Source of the DNA: DTU015 sp012837895
GTDB taxonomy: Bacteria > Bacillota > Sulfobacillia > Fermentithermobacillales > Fermentithermobacillaceae
Assembly (NCBI GenBank): GCA_050952085.1
Contig: JBMNKH010000004.1
Coordinates: forward strand, 639,108-703,107
Direction: 5' to 3'
Length of the DNA: 64,000 nucleotides
Positions within the stretch are counted from its first letter, which is position 1. Each line of letters begins with the position of its first letter. A model generated the notes under the pieces. That model ran no database searches, was not told the origin of the DNA, and worked only from the letters and a program-made list of their open reading frames with translations. Positions 51,662 to 61,422 of this stretch are shown here, piece by piece. Made by a program: the position numbers and the translations under genes.

Positions 51662-54502
51662 TCATTCTCTTATCTTGAGCAGCAGTTCCACCCTGTTCTT
51701 GAGAGCTTGGAGTTTTTCTTGGTTGTCCTGATGCCTCTTCCGGTGGTTTTCTATAATGTGCTCGGGAGCTTTTTCAAGAAACTCCTTGTCAGACAAACGC
51801 TTTGCTGTTTTGTCCAGCTCCTGCTGGATTTCCCCGATAGTCTTCTCCAGTCTGGATATTTCTTTGTCAATGTCAATTACACCTTCGAGGGGCAGGAATA
51901 CTTCAGCACCTGTTGCCACTGATACCAGGGCCTGCCTGGGGCGCTTTGCTTCGATATCCGGGTCTCCCTGGCCAAGGATTTCCAGGGGCTCTGTCCAGGA
52001 CAGCCTCTTGATGTACGGGGCAAAGGTTTCCCACAGACCGGGCTTCTCAGCCAGGATCACTGCTTTCTCCCTCTTGCCTGTGGGGATATTCACTTCAGCC
52101 CGCATGTTACGGATGCCCTTTATCACTTCTATCAAGTTGCCAATCAGTTCTTCTGCTTCAGCATCGACAGAGAGATTGCCAGGCGCCGGGTAGTCAGACA
52201 CTATGAGCGGGCGGGCTTCTGCTCCCGCTGGCTCTGGCAGGTAAGACCACAGCTCTTCCGTTATGAACGGTGCAAAGGGATGGAGCAGTGCCAGGGACTG
52301 CCTGAGCACGAGCCAGAGCACAAATTGGGTTTCTTCCCGGGTCTCAGGGTCTGCCAGGGATTCTTTTGAGAACTCGATGTACCAGTCGCAGAACTGGTTC
52401 CACACAAAGTCGATTATCGTATCGATAGCTTCGCCTGGCTCATACCGCTTCAAGGCATCTTCCACTGCCTCGATGGTGCGCTCTAGCCTGGACAGGATCC
52501 ACCTGGATGTTATTGTGGAGAGTTCCCCTTGTTTGGGCTGGTTGCCTGGCGCTGGCGGCGTCCAGCCTTCCAAGTTGGACTGGCAGTACCTTGCAGCGTT
52601 CCAAAGTTTGTTGCAGAAGTTCCTTGCGCCTTCAACCTTTTCGTCATAGAAGCGCATATCGCTGCCCATGGCCACCCCGCTCACCAGGGATATCCTCAGC
52701 GCATCGGCACCATATTTATCGACTACCTCCAACGGGTCTATGCCGTTGCCCAGACTCTTGGACATTTTCCTGCCCAGTGCATCCCTTACCAGGCCGTGGA
52801 TGAGCACGTGGTGGAAGGGAGGCTGGTTCATAAACTCCATTGATGAAAAGATCATCCTTGCCACCCAGAAGAAGATGATGTCGTACCCGGTAATCAGGAT
52901 GTCGGTGGGGAAGAAATACCTAAGATCCTCTGTATCATCAGGCCAGCCCATTGTGGAAAACGGCCAGAGAGCTGATGAGAACCAGGTGTCAAGCACATCT
53001 TCATCCTGGTGCACCGTGCCGCCGCACTTGGTACACTTCTCAGGAGCGGTTCTGGCTACAATGACCTCGCCACAATCATCGCAGTACCACGCGGGTATCC
53101 TGTGTCCCCACCAAAGCTGCCTGGAAATACACCAGTCCCTGATGTTTTCCATCCAGTGTTGGTATATCTTGGTGAACCGCTCAGGCACAAAAGACACTTC
53201 GCCCTGGCGTACCACGTCCAAAGCCGGCCCTGCCAGGGGTTTCATCTTGACGAACCATTGCTCTGATATGAGAGGCTCTACGGCAGAACTGCACCTGTCG
53301 CAATGGCCTACTGAGTGCCTGTGTTCTTCAGTCTTTACCATGTAGCCCAGCTGCTTCAGGTCTGCCAGCACCTGGTGGCGGCACTGGTACCTTTCCAGCC
53401 CTGCGTACTTGCCTGCTTCACCTGTCATGTTACCTTCGGTATTGATTACTGAAACGAAATCAAGGCCGTGCCTGAGCCCCATATCGAAGTCATTCGGGTC
53501 ATGGGCAGGGGTTATCTTGACGGCCCCTGTGCCGAACTCAGGGTCTACATGCTCGTCAGCTATTATGGGTATGATGCGGCCCACCAGAGGCAACACGGCG
53601 TACCTACCCACAAGGTGGCCGTATCTCGGATCCTCAGGGTTTACCGCTACAGCCGTGTCGCCCAGCATTGTCTCAGGCCTTGTGGTGGCAACTGCGATGA
53701 ATTCTGTATAATCGCCGGCAGGCGTTCCTGCGTGAGATGCAGATTCAAAGGAACGCAAGGCCCGGGTTCGGGGAGCGCCGTGTGCCCCGTTTACGCCGTT
53801 TGTTTCGCTTGCCCCTTGGGAAGCGCCTGCAAGAGTTTCTGGTAAGTCTCCTTCACCCAGAAGGGGGTACTTGATGTAGTACAGGTATCCGTTGGTGTCC
53901 TCGTGGTTCACCTCGATGTCTGAGATTACCGTGCGGCACCCTGGGCAGAAGTTCACCATGTACTTGCCGCGGTAGATAAGGCCTTTTTCGTAGAGCCTTA
54001 CGAACACTTCGGTTACCGCCCTGGAGCACACTTCGTCCATGGTAAAGCGTTCCCTTGACCAGTCGCACGATGCGCCCATGGTCTTGAGCTGGTCGGTGAT
54101 GATGTGCCCGTACTTCTCTTTCCATTCCCACGCACGTTCCAGGAACTTCTCCCGCCCAAGTTCCCAGCGGGAAGCACCCTCTTCTGCCAGCATTTCTTCG
54201 ATCTTGGCATGGGTGGCGATCGAAGCGTGGTCTGTCCCGGGCAGCCAAAGGGTCTCATAGCCCAGCATCCTGTTGTACCTGATAAATATGTCCTGGAGCG
54301 TAGTGTCCAGGGCGTGGCCCATGTGAAGCGCTCCAGTTACGTTGGGCGGCGGTATTACGATACAGAACCTGGGTTTGCCTGGAACAACCGAGGCCTTGAA
54401 CAACTCATTATCCATCCAATACTTGTACCACTTGCTTTCGAAACTCTTGGGTTCATAAGCTTTGGGCAGGGTCTTGGGTTCCTGCTTCTGGTTGTTTCCC
54501 AA
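51662..54502 (-). CDS. valS: Valyl-tRNA synthetase
   Basis: Charges tRNA-Val and edits threonine. HMGH is at residues 60-63 and KMSKSLGN lies in the second half of the catalytic domain. The editing block is TTRPETMLGDTAVAV, and a C-terminal coiled coil (DIDKEISRLEKTIGEIQQEL) ends the protein. At 946 residues it is somewhat long; an Ala/Gly/Ser-rich insert of about 47 residues (217-263, nt 53714-53854) interrupts the strand leading into the editing domain. The start is TTG at 54502 after GAGGTGAG. It heads an operon with folC, the PrcB-like gene and the SPOR gene, under a T-box. Confidence 0.95.
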   Translation of the reverse strand: MGNNQKQEPKTLPKAYEPKSFESKWYKYWMDNELFKASVVPGKPRFCIVIPPPNVTGALHMGHALDTTLQDIFIRYNRMLGYETLWLPGTDHASIATHAKIEEMLAEEGASRWELGREKFLERAWEWKEKYGHIITDQLKTMGASCDWSRERFTMDEVCSRAVTEVFVRLYEKGLIYRGKYMVNFCPGCRTVISDIEVNHEDTNGYLYYIKYPLLGEGDLPETLAGASQGASETNGVNGAHGAPRTRALRSFESASHAGTPAGDYTEFIAVATTRPETMLGDTAVAVNPEDPRYGHLVGRYAVLPLVGRIIPIIADEHVDPEFGTGAVKITPAHDPNDFDMGLRHGLDFVSVINTEGNMTGEAGKYAGLERYQCRHQVLADLKQLGYMVKTEEHRHSVGHCDRCSSAVEPLISEQWFVKMKPLAGPALDVVRQGEVSFVPERFTKIYQHWMENIRDWCISRQLWWGHRIPAWYCDDCGEVIVARTAPEKCTKCGGTVHQDEDVLDTWFSSALWPFSTMGWPDDTEDLRYFFPTDILITGYDIIFFWVARMIFSSMEFMNQPPFHHVLIHGLVRDALGRKMSKSLGNGIDPLEVVDKYGADALRISLVSGVAMGSDMRFYDEKVEGARNFCNKLWNAARYCQSNLEGWTPPAPGNQPKQGELSTITSRWILSRLERTIEAVEDALKRYEPGEAIDTIIDFVWNQFCDWYIEFSKESLADPETREETQFVLWLVLRQSLALLHPFAPFITEELWSYLPEPAGAEARPLIVSDYPAPGNLSVDAEAEELIGNLIEVIKGIRNMRAEVNIPTGKREKAVILAEKPGLWETFAPYIKRLSWTEPLEILGQGDPDIEAKRPRQALVSVATGAEVFLPLEGVIDIDKEISRLEKTIGEIQQELDKTAKRLSDKEFLEKAPEHIIENHRKRHQDNQEKLQALKNRVELLLKIRE

Positions 54503-54550
54503 TCTTACTCACCTCTCATGAAAAAGTACCGTGACGGTCATTAAACTTAT

Positions 54551-54900
54551 GGCCCCTCCGGCACAAGGACGAAGGGGCCTGATTCGCGGTACCACCTTGT
54601 TTCCTGGCTGTCTTTGGGTAGTGCGTGAGATGGTTCGTTAGATGGTTCGCAAGACCTTCTTGTGAGAGCTGCATTCAAGATGCCTCACGCAACACCGAGC
54701 ACCCACAGATGCCAGGCACTCTTAGCTGTAACGGGCTGTTCCCGGTCAAACTTTTCAGCTTGAATTCTCAGGGGCGACCTTCAGCAAAACCCTTTCGCTA
54801 GGGCTCTCAGCCAACGACCCTATTCTCTGTAGGAGGTGTTTTGCCTACTCCTCCCCATCATCGAATCTGCGCAATATAGATGGTTTCCATCATTATAGTC
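54551..54900 (-). promoter_or_regulatory. T-box leader of valS
   Basis: On the minus strand, AAGGTGGTACCGCGAA (54583-54598) is the T-box, followed by a terminator stem GGCCCC...GGGGCC (54551-54579). Upstream is Stem I with the AGTA-type bulge (GGAGGAGTAGG) and GAAGGTCGCC, which offers GTC as the valine specifier. Uncharged tRNA-Val would promote readthrough into valS and, with it, folC, the PrcB-like and SPOR genes. Confidence 0.85.
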
Positions 54901-55089
54901 TGTGTAGCGAATATTATACTAATTTAGTCTTGATAATGGAAGTCAAGTCCTTCCTACGGGTCGGGACTGGTCTCGAATAGTCCAGTTTCGAGCCGAAACT
55001 GGCTTCTGCGATTCTAGCTCGAAAAGCTTCATATGACGGTGTTCCTGCCCATATCATTCTTCTGAACCCCCCTGGTTGGAGGAATGTAC

Positions 55090-56643
55090 ATGCGGAAGCC
55101 GCTTCGCGTCATATCTTTGAGGCGCAGGAAGAGCCGCTTAGGTGGATCGCCGGGCAAGGTGCTTCCCGCAAACCAGGCCTTATCGTTTCAGGACAAGCGT
55201 ATCCGTGCAATACGCAGGCGGTTAACCGTGTATCTGTGTTTGCTGATACTTGTTGCTGCCTTGGTTTTGTACCTGGCCGGCTATCTTCCCGTGATGAAGC
55301 GGGGCTTTGAGCAATCGCGGTTGGTCCGGGCAGTCAAGCTGTTCATTGCATCCAAGTTCGACTCTGAGCAGGATGAAGCGGTTAAGTTTGTCCAGTGGGC
55401 TTTGGAGCAGAGAACAGCGCTGCTTTTGGCGGGCGATGCTGAAGATATAATAGATAACTACGACTTGGACAGTTCACCGGGCACATGGGCGTATGAGAAC
55501 GAAGTCAACCGGATTGCCTACCTGAGGAAGTGGGTGCAGGCAAGGAACGTCCGTATGGTAGAAGCGGTAAGTACCTTTGAGGTGGATTCTGTTATCAGAG
55601 AGGATGACGGTTACTACTGGATTGAGCTAACTGAGCATACGGTATATGCCTATGAATACCCCCACAGCGATCTGATTGAGCCTACATGGGCTTTGGAAGC
55701 AAGTCTGCGACCGGGGACTGTGGGAGCGTTTCCCTTGCGTTCCGAGGTCCGCATAAGCTCCTGGCCGCGTAGCCCTGATATCATTGATGGCGCTCCCGGT
55801 TTGTTATCGAGTGTCTTGTCAGTCTCTGTTTCAGATCCAGCCCTTGGCACGGATGAGCCTTCAGTCCGTCATGAATTCGGGTCAAGAACAGTCCATGTAA
55901 TCGAAGTGATAAAGGCAGGAAGCCGATGGAAGATACGCAAAGACTGGTACCAGGATCCTTTAGGCAACAACGTGGCTGAGCCTGGGCAAGCGAGTGATGC
56001 GGCTGGGTCGTTCCCTGGAGACTATTCAGGCAGTAGTGAGACTGGAGACGGAGCCAGCATTGTAGCCGGCAGTACAGCCGTTAATGCACTTAGCGGTGGG
56101 GACAACTATGCAATAAGTGCTGCTGCCGGAGGTGTGTTCGACAGGGAGAAAGCTTTACGGTACGCAGTCAAGCACTCAGGAGTGAGGGCATTACCTGAAG
56201 GTGGCAAGTACAACCCCAAGTACAAGATATATACGTTTGCCGGAGGAGACTGTGCCAACTTTGCGTCCCAGGTGCTTCATGCAGGCGGCCTTCCAATGGG
56301 CGGTGGATGGCATTATGCCAAAGAGGGAAGTACTGCGTGGGTGCAGAGCGAAAGTCTGGTATGGCACTTATTGTCAAGCAGTAAAGGTATCAGGTTATTC
56401 AGAGGTACGTTCAGTGAAGCCGGTTCGGGCGTCCAATCGGATTCACCGGCAGGCGAATTGGAACCAGGTGACATTATTGCCTACGAAATAAAAGGGCAAC
56501 TTTGTCACGTGGCAGTGGTGGCAGGTAAAGATCCCCGGGGCTACGTCACCATCGCCAGCCATACAGCTGACAGGTTGTATTTCCCCTGGGACCTCGGCTG
56601 GGACGACAGCACTGTGTTTTGGTTCATAAAGATAACCTATTAA
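55090..56643 (+). CDS. Amidase-domain (Amidase_6) membrane-anchored protein
   Basis: 517 residues. One N-terminal membrane helix (LTVYLCLLILVAALVLYLAGYL), a middle domain of unknown fold (about 70-300), a Ser/Gly-rich linker (about 305-350), and a C-terminal papain-like Amidase_6 domain. The latter has GGDCANFASQVLHAGGLPM (catalytic cysteine), CHVAVVAG (histidine region) and ASHTADR. It is probably a cell-wall or spore-coat hydrolase facing outside. The ATG at 55090 is 7 nt after GGAGGA; the ATG at 55084 is too close to that site. Confidence 0.8.
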   Translation: MRKPLRVISLRRRKSRLGGSPGKVLPANQALSFQDKRIRAIRRRLTVYLCLLILVAALVLYLAGYLPVMKRGFEQSRLVRAVKLFIASKFDSEQDEAVKFVQWALEQRTALLLAGDAEDIIDNYDLDSSPGTWAYENEVNRIAYLRKWVQARNVRMVEAVSTFEVDSVIREDDGYYWIELTEHTVYAYEYPHSDLIEPTWALEASLRPGTVGAFPLRSEVRISSWPRSPDIIDGAPGLLSSVLSVSVSDPALGTDEPSVRHEFGSRTVHVIEVIKAGSRWKIRKDWYQDPLGNNVAEPGQASDAAGSFPGDYSGSSETGDGASIVAGSTAVNALSGGDNYAISAAAGGVFDREKALRYAVKHSGVRALPEGGKYNPKYKIYTFAGGDCANFASQVLHAGGLPMGGGWHYAKEGSTAWVQSESLVWHLLSSSKGIRLFRGTFSEAGSGVQSDSPAGELEPGDIIAYEIKGQLCHVAVVAGKDPRGYVTIASHTADRLYFPWDLGWDDSTVFWFIKITY

Positions 56644-56661
56644 GGCTTTCCCAAAAATAAA

Positions 56662-56736
56662 TGGTGGCCCCAACGGGGATCGAACCCGTGTCGCCGCCTT
56701 GAAAGGGCGGTGTCTTAACCACTTGACCATGGGGCC
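56662..56736 (-). tRNA. tRNA-Glu (anticodon TTC)
   Basis: 75 nt including encoded CCA. The acceptor stem GGCCCCA/TGGGGCC pairs fully and the anticodon loop is CTTTCAA. First-transcribed order from the right is Asn, Met, Glu. Confidence 0.95.
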
Positions 56737-56747
56737 ACATGAATGAA

Positions 56748-56822
56748 TGGTGCGCCCGGGGTGCATCGAACACCCGACCAATCGGTTATGAGCCGACCGC
56801 TCTGCCACTGAGCTACGGGCGC
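56748..56822 (-). tRNA. tRNA-Met (anticodon CAT), elongator type or tRNA-Ile2
   Basis: 75 nt with encoded CCA. Acceptor GCGCCCG/CGGGCGC, anticodon loop CTCATAA, T-loop TTCGATG. The first acceptor pair is a normal G-C, so it is not an initiator. A CAT anticodon could be lysidinylated to read ATA. Confidence 0.9.
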
Positions 56823-56828
56823 AGATGA

Positions 56829-56903
56829 TGGCTCCTCGAGCAGGACTCGAACCTGCAACCCTCCGGTTAACAGCCGGATGCTCTGCCATTGAGCTATCGA
56901 GGA
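56829..56903 (-). tRNA. tRNA-Asn (anticodon GTT)
   Basis: 75 nt with encoded CCA. Acceptor TCCTCGA/TCGAGGA, anticodon loop CTGTTAA. It is the first of a three-gene tRNA cluster on the minus strand. Confidence 0.95.
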
Positions 56904-57122
56904 GCGCCACATCGATAGTATACCTGCTTGCGAATTACGCGTCAAGGCGAAGGCTGCAGATTTTGCTACTGGGCAGTGACATTATTCTCCTGTAGTACTC
57001 GCTGGGAATACGGCACTATGATGAGTGCCGTGCCCTTGATCCCGGCTATGCATAAGTTTCCTTTTCTGAGGTTACCATAGAACGTGCGTCTAATGGCTAT
57101 GTTGGTTATGGAGGTGAATCAG

Positions 57123-57473
57123 TTGGACAACAGAGGCGAGAATACCTGGATGGGCGTTATCATCAGATTCGTTGTATCTGCCATTGTTCTGCTTGTACTT
57201 GGAATGGCTCTGCCAGGCTTTGAAGTATTCGGTTTCACCAACGCGCTAATAGCTGCCATAGTCATAGCCATCATTGGCTGGGCAGTTGAAGCCGCCCTGG
57301 GTGAGAGGATATCGCCGCAGTCCAGGGGCGTCGTAGGATTCATAGTAGCAGCTGTTGTAATCTACGTTGCTCAATACCTGGTTCCGGGTATGAGTGTATC
57401 GATCTTAGGCGCATTCCTAGCTTCACTGGTAATAGGCATTATCGATGCGTTTGTACCTACGGTAATAAGATAG
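57123..57473 (+). CDS. YvlD-like four-helix membrane protein (phage holin IV superfamily)
   Basis: 116 residues with four membrane helices: FVVSAIVLLVLGMALPGF, ALIAAIVIAIIGWAVEAAL, VGFIVAAVVIYVAQYLV and ILGAFLASLVIGIID. The family is named after mycobacterial phage holins but is widespread in bacterial chromosomes; in Bacillus, YvlD belongs to a cell-envelope stress operon. Nothing phage-like is nearby. The TTG start at 57123 follows GGAGGTG by 7 nt; upstream in-frame ATGs would lie before that site. Confidence 0.8.
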   Translation: MDNRGENTWMGVIIRFVVSAIVLLVLGMALPGFEVFGFTNALIAAIVIAIIGWAVEAALGERISPQSRGVVGFIVAAVVIYVAQYLVPGMSVSILGAFLASLVIGIIDAFVPTVIR

Positions 57474-57537
57474 AGTGTATCAATAGATCCTGATAGATTC
57501 TCCTGATCTGGACTTGTAGATAGGGTTGATAGGTCAT

Positions 57538-57590
57538 CCGGGCGTGAGTCTATGGCCGGCAACTCCATAGAGGCGCCCGGTTTTGTTTTC
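57538..57590 (+). terminator. Intrinsic terminator of the YvlD-like gene
   Basis: A long hairpin: CCGGGCG and TCTATGG pair with CCATAGA and GCGCCCGG, with a small internal bulge, followed by TTTTGTTTTC. Confidence 0.8.
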
Positions 57591-57749
57591 TTGGAATTTG
57601 CCACGGCAGTCTTTGCTAATCATGAATCATCCGCGGTTTGTGATCATATCCAAGATAAGAGATGAGCCTAATCGAGACTTCAGTGCTTTGACGCAATCGC
57701 ACCTGGCCGCCCTATAGGACTGTATAGGGAGGCTTTGGGAGGTAAGCTG

Positions 57750-58979
57750 ATGAGAGCCAAGATACAGCCTGGCAGGTCGCATAGGCCGGAGGATTCGCCG
57801 GGTGAGCCGGGCGGAGATGGCCTGATGGAAGGTAGACGGCGGATCGGCAGAACTGCCAGGACTAAGCAGAGAAATACAACCATAAGGATACCTGGAAGGC
57901 TGCCACGGATACAGACAATCCTTTCCCAGGCCTTGTTCATAATCTTCCTTATTATGTTCTGCCTGTCGTTTCAGAAAGACATGACGGTACCGGCATTCAG
58001 CGGGGGAGACGCCCAGGTTGATGAAGGCCCGATGCTCAGCCCTTCCATATTCGATATCCTGTGGCAACGCCGTGGCTTTTCCAAAGTGCTCCTCAAGACC
58101 GGGTTTCCCATGTTAGGTTACATGGAGGAACTTAGAAAGGATTACCCCGCGCCGGCCATCCCCCTCCAGATTTTCGGATGGTTTCTCGGGTTCACGCCCA
58201 GGGGGGTTCAAGACGTAGTTGCAAGCAGCTTCCCTAAGTTCGTAGACGATTACATGGTGGTCTGGTCAGGGGACGGTACCGATGATCCTACAAAAGACTG
58301 GGGCTTCAGCCCTGTACTGTTCTCCCTGCCGCCAGGCGAAGGAATCATCCCGGCCACCATTCTTTCAAGGAACAGCCCAGTGGTCGCCATATACCATACC
58401 CATGCCACAGAGTCGTACCTGCCTGAGCTTAACAAGACCAAAGCGTCAGAAGCGTTCTCTGACGACCTGTCCAAGACTGTGGTCAGGGTGGGGGAGATGC
58501 TGGCTGAGGAATTGGAGCGCACTTACAGGTTGCCGGTATTGCACTCTAAGACTGTCCACGACGCTGAATCCAGGGTGGGCGCGTATTACCGATCCGAATC
58601 AACGGTCACGGCGATACGGGAGAAGTACCCCGACTGCAAGATCCTTGTGGATATCCATCGCGATAGCCAGCCGAAGAGCCTAACAGGAGTCACCATCGGT
58701 GGAAAACCATATGCAAGGATGCTTCTTGTGATAGGCACAGAAAACCCCAACTGGGTGTCTAACTACAACTTCTCCCGCCAGATCATCGCCAAACTGGAAG
58801 AGCGGCACCCTGGGATTACCCGTGGGATCCTCTACGCTTCCGCTGTCTACAATCAGAAGTATTCTCCCCTGGCGATTCTAGTTGAGGTCGGCGGGGTTGA
58901 TAACACACTGGCTGAGTGCAGGAACAGTATGCAGGCGCTCGCCTGGGCGCTGGCGTCCGTTATAACAGGTAATGATTGA
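57750..58979 (+). CDS. spoIIP: Stage II sporulation protein P
   Basis: 409 residues. SpoIIP is a peptidoglycan amidase-endopeptidase that drives forespore engulfment with SpoIID and SpoIIM. A basic N-terminus (1-47) precedes one membrane helix (TILSQALFIIFLIMFCLSF), and the extracellular domain carries the family blocks YHTHATESYLP, LVDIHRDSQP and ILVEVGGVDN, with the expected zinc-ligand histidines and glutamate. The ATG at 57750 follows GGGAGGT. In Bacillus it lies next to gpr; here no gpr is adjacent. It is the best single indicator that the organism sporulates. Confidence 0.92.
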   Translation: MRAKIQPGRSHRPEDSPGEPGGDGLMEGRRRIGRTARTKQRNTTIRIPGRLPRIQTILSQALFIIFLIMFCLSFQKDMTVPAFSGGDAQVDEGPMLSPSIFDILWQRRGFSKVLLKTGFPMLGYMEELRKDYPAPAIPLQIFGWFLGFTPRGVQDVVASSFPKFVDDYMVVWSGDGTDDPTKDWGFSPVLFSLPPGEGIIPATILSRNSPVVAIYHTHATESYLPELNKTKASEAFSDDLSKTVVRVGEMLAEELERTYRLPVLHSKTVHDAESRVGAYYRSESTVTAIREKYPDCKILVDIHRDSQPKSLTGVTIGGKPYARMLLVIGTENPNWVSNYNFSRQIIAKLEERHPGITRGILYASAVYNQKYSPLAILVEVGGVDNTLAECRNSMQALAWALASVITGND

Positions 58980-60042
58980 AACAAAAGCCTAACGATTGAA
59001 GTGTTATTCACCGCAGAGAGAATACATACATTTTCATACACTAATCGAAGTTCTTCCCGGTTACCCGTCAAATACCTACAGCTTGCTCCCGCCGTTTACG
59101 CCTCGTTGCCCAGTATGCTGGCGAGACGGGGCGATCCATGTCGACTTTTTCTTATGTACCTTTAGAAGGATATTTCAGTGTGGAGGAGAATGAGTCTCAT
59201 TATGGGGTATACTGGCTATGCGAACAGAGTTCTGTAGCACTGGGAACTAAAGGTTGGAGGCTCGTATTTTAGCATTAGGTACAGATGTTCTATTATCTGC
59301 AGTTTTCATATGTCTCAAACATATGTTTCCGACTCTCTCTGCCGGATCCTCTGAGGTAGCATTGATGTACAGCCAATATGATGTGGTCTCGTAGGACTCA
59401 GATATGGATTACTGACGCATTCAGTGTTCCGATCACTCACACAAGCTACATAATCCAAGCTCATAATCCAAGCTTAGGTGGGGCTCCCTATGCCTCCTAA
59501 TCACACGAATGATGGATGTACGATGCACTTGCTTCTGAATTCATTCTACTAACTAGCGCAGGTTGCTGCGCCTTAACCTAAGCACGACTTAATGATCCAG
59601 CGTTGATGAACTCTATGATACTGTCCAGCCCTGTTTCCGATTACATGAGACCTACCGTAGACTACGTGAAGCTATGTGGAGTTTTCAATGAAGGGGGTGA
59701 TATTGCCGGAATCAGGTCACTTGGCAAACCTAAATCCGGGCAGTGTACTGACGGCAACTGGTAATTGTCTCCCGAACCTAAGAAGGAATTTCCAACATGG
59801 TAGCGAAGATGATCGAAATCGGAACTTTAATGTCAGCCTTATATTGGTTATAAAGACAGATTTTTGCAAGACCGGGGAATGGAGGCTAAGGGTTCGTCTT
59901 TGAGATCGGGAGTGCCGGTGAAAGGAGTGGGTTAACCGAAACCAGACCACATAGGCGACCTGCGGCAACTGATGCCGAATGGCATCCAGAGAATTTCGAT
60001 AGACGGAAACAGACACTTAAGTAACTCGGGGGGGAGTTCATC
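58980..60042. other. One-kilobase gene-free region upstream of the SLH-domain gene
   Basis: Only short, unsupported frames occur. The region is likely to carry the promoter and a long 5' leader for the surface-protein gene. Small hairpins are present, for example GATGCC-GAAT-GGCATC near 59971 and a CATATG repeat near 59309-59325. I could not match the sequence to a known riboswitch. The best ribosome-binding site is GGGGGGGAG just before the GTG at 60043. Confidence 0.35.
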
Positions 60043-61422
60043 GTGGGTAACAAGCGGAGCGTAAAGTTTATTGCTGTCTTAATGGCTTTGGTCATGCTCT
60101 TGGGAGTATGCCCCACAGCCATGCTTGCCCAGGCTCTGTCAGACGTCGGGGGGCATTGGGCTGAAGAGGCGGTCAACCTCTGGGCTGCCAGGGGCATAGT
60201 CAAGGGCTACGAAGACGGGACATTTGGCCCTGACAGGTTGATTACCCGGGCGGAATTCGCCGCCTTACTGAACCGCACTTTCGGATTCACCACTCTGTCA
60301 TCGAGGGAATTCCCTGATGTAGGCGATGACGCGTGGTATGCAGAGGATGTCTCCAAGGCAGCCGGTGCGGGATACATGCAGGGTTACGAAGACGAGAGCT
60401 TCAGGCCTGACAACTACATAACCAGGCAGGAAGCAGCCTTGGTGTTTGCCCGTATCTATAACCTGGAGCAAACCGATGAGACGTATGATTTTGCCGATTT
60501 TGAGAGTATTCCCGACTGGAGCCGGCGGGCTGTGGTTGCCGTGGCCAAGGCCGGTCTGATGCAGGGCTATCCCGACAGAAGCTTTGGGCCCACACGCAAT
60601 ATCACCAGGGCTGAGACTGTCACGGTGTTGGATAGGCTCGTGGCTGAGATGTTTACGGAAGAGGGCATCTACGGAGATACTGATGAGACAACAGTCATAG
60701 ATGGAAACGCCATCATAACAGCTGCTGACGTGACCCTGGTCAACATGCATATCAAGGGCAACCTGCTCATCGCGGAAAGTGTCGGTGAAGGCACGGTTGT
60801 ATTGGAGGATGTAGTGATTGACGGTGAACTGGATGTGAGCGGAGGAGGCTCCGAGAGCGTCATCCTCGACAGTTCAACGGTAGTTACCCTGACAGTAAGC
60901 AAAGAGGGAGTAAGGATCGTCATCCGGGGCAGCAAGGTTGACGAAGCCCGCGTCAAAGCTCCGTCTACCATCGAACAGGATCCTGATGGCGAAGGCATAG
61001 AGACACTGATTATCGAAGAGCTCCCTGCGGACGGCCAGGTGGTCTTGTCAGGAGACTTCGGCAATCTGAGCATCAAGACCGAAGCGGGTAAGGTTATCGT
61101 CGAGGACGGCCATGCTGATGAGATCATCATAGATGAAACTGCTACTGACGCGGAACTGGTGCTTGATTCCGGGTCATCTGTATCCAACCTCGTGGTAAAT
61201 GCGCCGGCTACTGTAACAGGAAGCGGAAAGATTGAGAAAGCCATAGTCAACGCCTCGGGTGCCGTGATTGAGCCTGAGCCGGAAGAAGTAGAGCTTGGCG
61301 AAGGTGTGAGCGCGATAATAGGTGGCGAGGAAGTTGTGTACATCCCTGAGGAGGATGTGCCGGGAACACCGCCTAGGCCACCAGTAGTTCCTGTAAGTAA
61401 CACCAACTGGAGCTACAGTTAA
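60043..61422 (+). CDS. SLH-domain surface (S-layer) protein, N-terminal portion
   Basis: The signal peptide is residues 1-31 (FIAVLMALVMLLG core, cleavage after LAQA). Three SLH domains follow (about 32-85, 90-150 and 153-205), each with the HWAEEAV- or GYEDGTFGP-type motifs that bind pyruvylated wall polymers. Then comes a beta-helix-like stretch of short Val/Asp/Gly repeats (about 215-410) and a Glu/Pro-rich end. The frame stops at 61422, but homologous reading continues in other frames to the window end, so this is probably the first third of a much larger surface protein. GTG start with GGGGGGGAG. Confidence 0.8.
   Translation: MGNKRSVKFIAVLMALVMLLGVCPTAMLAQALSDVGGHWAEEAVNLWAARGIVKGYEDGTFGPDRLITRAEFAALLNRTFGFTTLSSREFPDVGDDAWYAEDVSKAAGAGYMQGYEDESFRPDNYITRQEAALVFARIYNLEQTDETYDFADFESIPDWSRRAVVAVAKAGLMQGYPDRSFGPTRNITRAETVTVLDRLVAEMFTEEGIYGDTDETTVIDGNAIITAADVTLVNMHIKGNLLIAESVGEGTVVLEDVVIDGELDVSGGGSESVILDSSTVVTLTVSKEGVRIVIRGSKVDEARVKAPSTIEQDPDGEGIETLIIEELPADGQVVLSGDFGNLSIKTEAGKVIVEDGHADEIIIDETATDAELVLDSGSSVSNLVVNAPATVTGSGKIEKAIVNASGAVIEPEPEEVELGEGVSAIIGGEEVVYIPEEDVPGTPPRPPVVPVSNTNWSYS

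Noticed and set aside
57123..57473. Prophage holin
   Set aside because: The holin-IV name is historical; the protein is YvlD-like and no phage genes are nearby.
59676..59903. Short 75-codon gene upstream of the SLH gene
   Set aside because: It has an AAGGGGG stretch nearby, but no recognisable family, hydrophobic pattern or conserved context; more likely part of the leader.
59690..59990. Cyclic-di-GMP riboswitch before the SLH gene
   Set aside because: A GGCAAACC element is present, but the rest of the class I core and a closing P1 stem could not be found.
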